This document shows positions 50,105-50,400 of a stretch of DNA of 50,400 nt, piece after piece. Every line of letters begins with the position of its first letter. The stretch's first letter is position 1. Source of the DNA: Acidobacteriota bacterium. GTDB lineage: Bacteria > Acidobacteriota > Terriglobia > Terriglobales > Acidobacteriaceae. Location: the NCBI GenBank assembly GCA_003225555.1, contig QIAM01000052.1, forward strand, positions 1-50,400, read 5' to 3'. The notes under the pieces were generated by a model. It was not told the DNA's origin and did no database searches. It saw nothing but the letters and a program-made list of their open reading frames with translations. The translations under genes were made by a program, and so were the position numbers.

Positions 50105-50366
50105 ATGTATGGTCCGCCGCCGGACTGCAAGAGGTTTGAAGTTGGGCGAAGGGACAGTCTGCGTAAATGTATCCGGCCTCTTAGTGGAGAATCGCTCTCC
50201 GGGCACTTGATGATGATCCGCGCGTGCCGGTCCTTTTAAACCCCCGCGGTCACCAGGGACGCGTTTGAGTGTCCAGGTTTTCCGGTACGCCGTTGGACTG
50301 TTCTTTCGTCTCCTTCTTTCCAGAGCAGACCTTGGTGGAATTGAATCTAACGTCCGTCGTCGTGGC
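50104..50366. repeat. Right arm of the ~262-bp window-scale inverted repeat
   Basis: Reverse complement of 1-262, starting at the CAP gene stop. GTCCG-CCGC-CGGAC and GGAGA-ATCGC-TCTCC hairpins are visible. The final ~34 bases of the window (50367-50400) lie beyond the compared part and hold a GGAAAG/CTTTCC mini-hairpin. Confidence 0.95.
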
Positions 50367-50400
50367 GGTGGGAAAGTGGAAAGCGTTCTGTGCTTTCCAA

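Overview
The window most likely comes from a soil-type Acidobacteriota genome. This is inferred from high G+C, frequent GTG/TTG starts, small secreted proteins of a kind I associate with that phylum, and dense dispersed palindromic repeats; no rRNA or other phylogenetic marker is present to prove it. Most genes are ordinary chromosomal ones: methionyl- and arginyl-tRNA synthetases (metG, argS), a polyprenyl diphosphate synthase, YajQ, TatD, LarC, LpxB, a heme chaperone (HemW), RmuC, and a sensor kinase/NtrC-type regulator pair.

Layout. 1-2013: one arm of a window-scale inverted repeat, a TonB C-terminal-like gene, a hypothetical gene, and the orphan 3' half of a tRNA-Leu(UAG). 2099-5597: CYTH phosphatase, ACS-type MFS permease, a DedA membrane protein fused to a rhodanese domain with an in-frame UGA in the active-site loop, and a DUF5818-like secreted protein with a clear terminator. 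5825-12926: RidA, GxxExxY protein, polyprenyl synthase, YajQ, TatD, MetG, LarC. 13127-25203: ArgS, two alpha/beta hydrolases, a patatin/beta-barrel protein, a frameshifted kinase-propeller gene next to a MoaD-like gene, an ornithine-cyclodeaminase-like gene, small secreted proteins and a pseudogene. 25386-29905: zinc-ribbon protein, Gln-rich secreted protein, repeat-rich gene-poor DNA, MidA-like methyltransferase, a pseudogene and a YefM/YoeB-type toxin-antitoxin pair. 30062-38855: two MacB-type permeases without an ATPase, DoxX-MarR-pirin, a degenerate M1-peptidase/TPR protein, LpxB. 39022-50104: small membrane protein, split ABC exporter, HemW, two-component system, RmuC, CAP protein. 50104-50366 is the second inverted-repeat arm.

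Three features stand out. First, the DedA-rhodanese gene (4132-5103) reads cleanly through one UGA at codon 271 into the rest of the rhodanese domain, with a hairpin of bacterial SECIS geometry just after it; it is a candidate selenoprotein. Second, REP-like elements with GTGG or GTAG heads followed by palindromes occur many times, and related palindromes lie in frame inside larC, argS, midA, lpxB and the ABC exporter, adding peptide segments to core proteins. Third, a 22-nt-period tandem-dimer repeat sits just downstream of four stop codons in one orientation, with one further copy in the opposite orientation, and two inverted copies bracket the GxxExxY gene. Heptamer-period tandem arrays are also scattered between genes.

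Several genes carry frameshifts or nonsense codons (kinase-propeller, ABC exporter, three small pseudogenes). They may be real decay or assembly indels; read data would decide.
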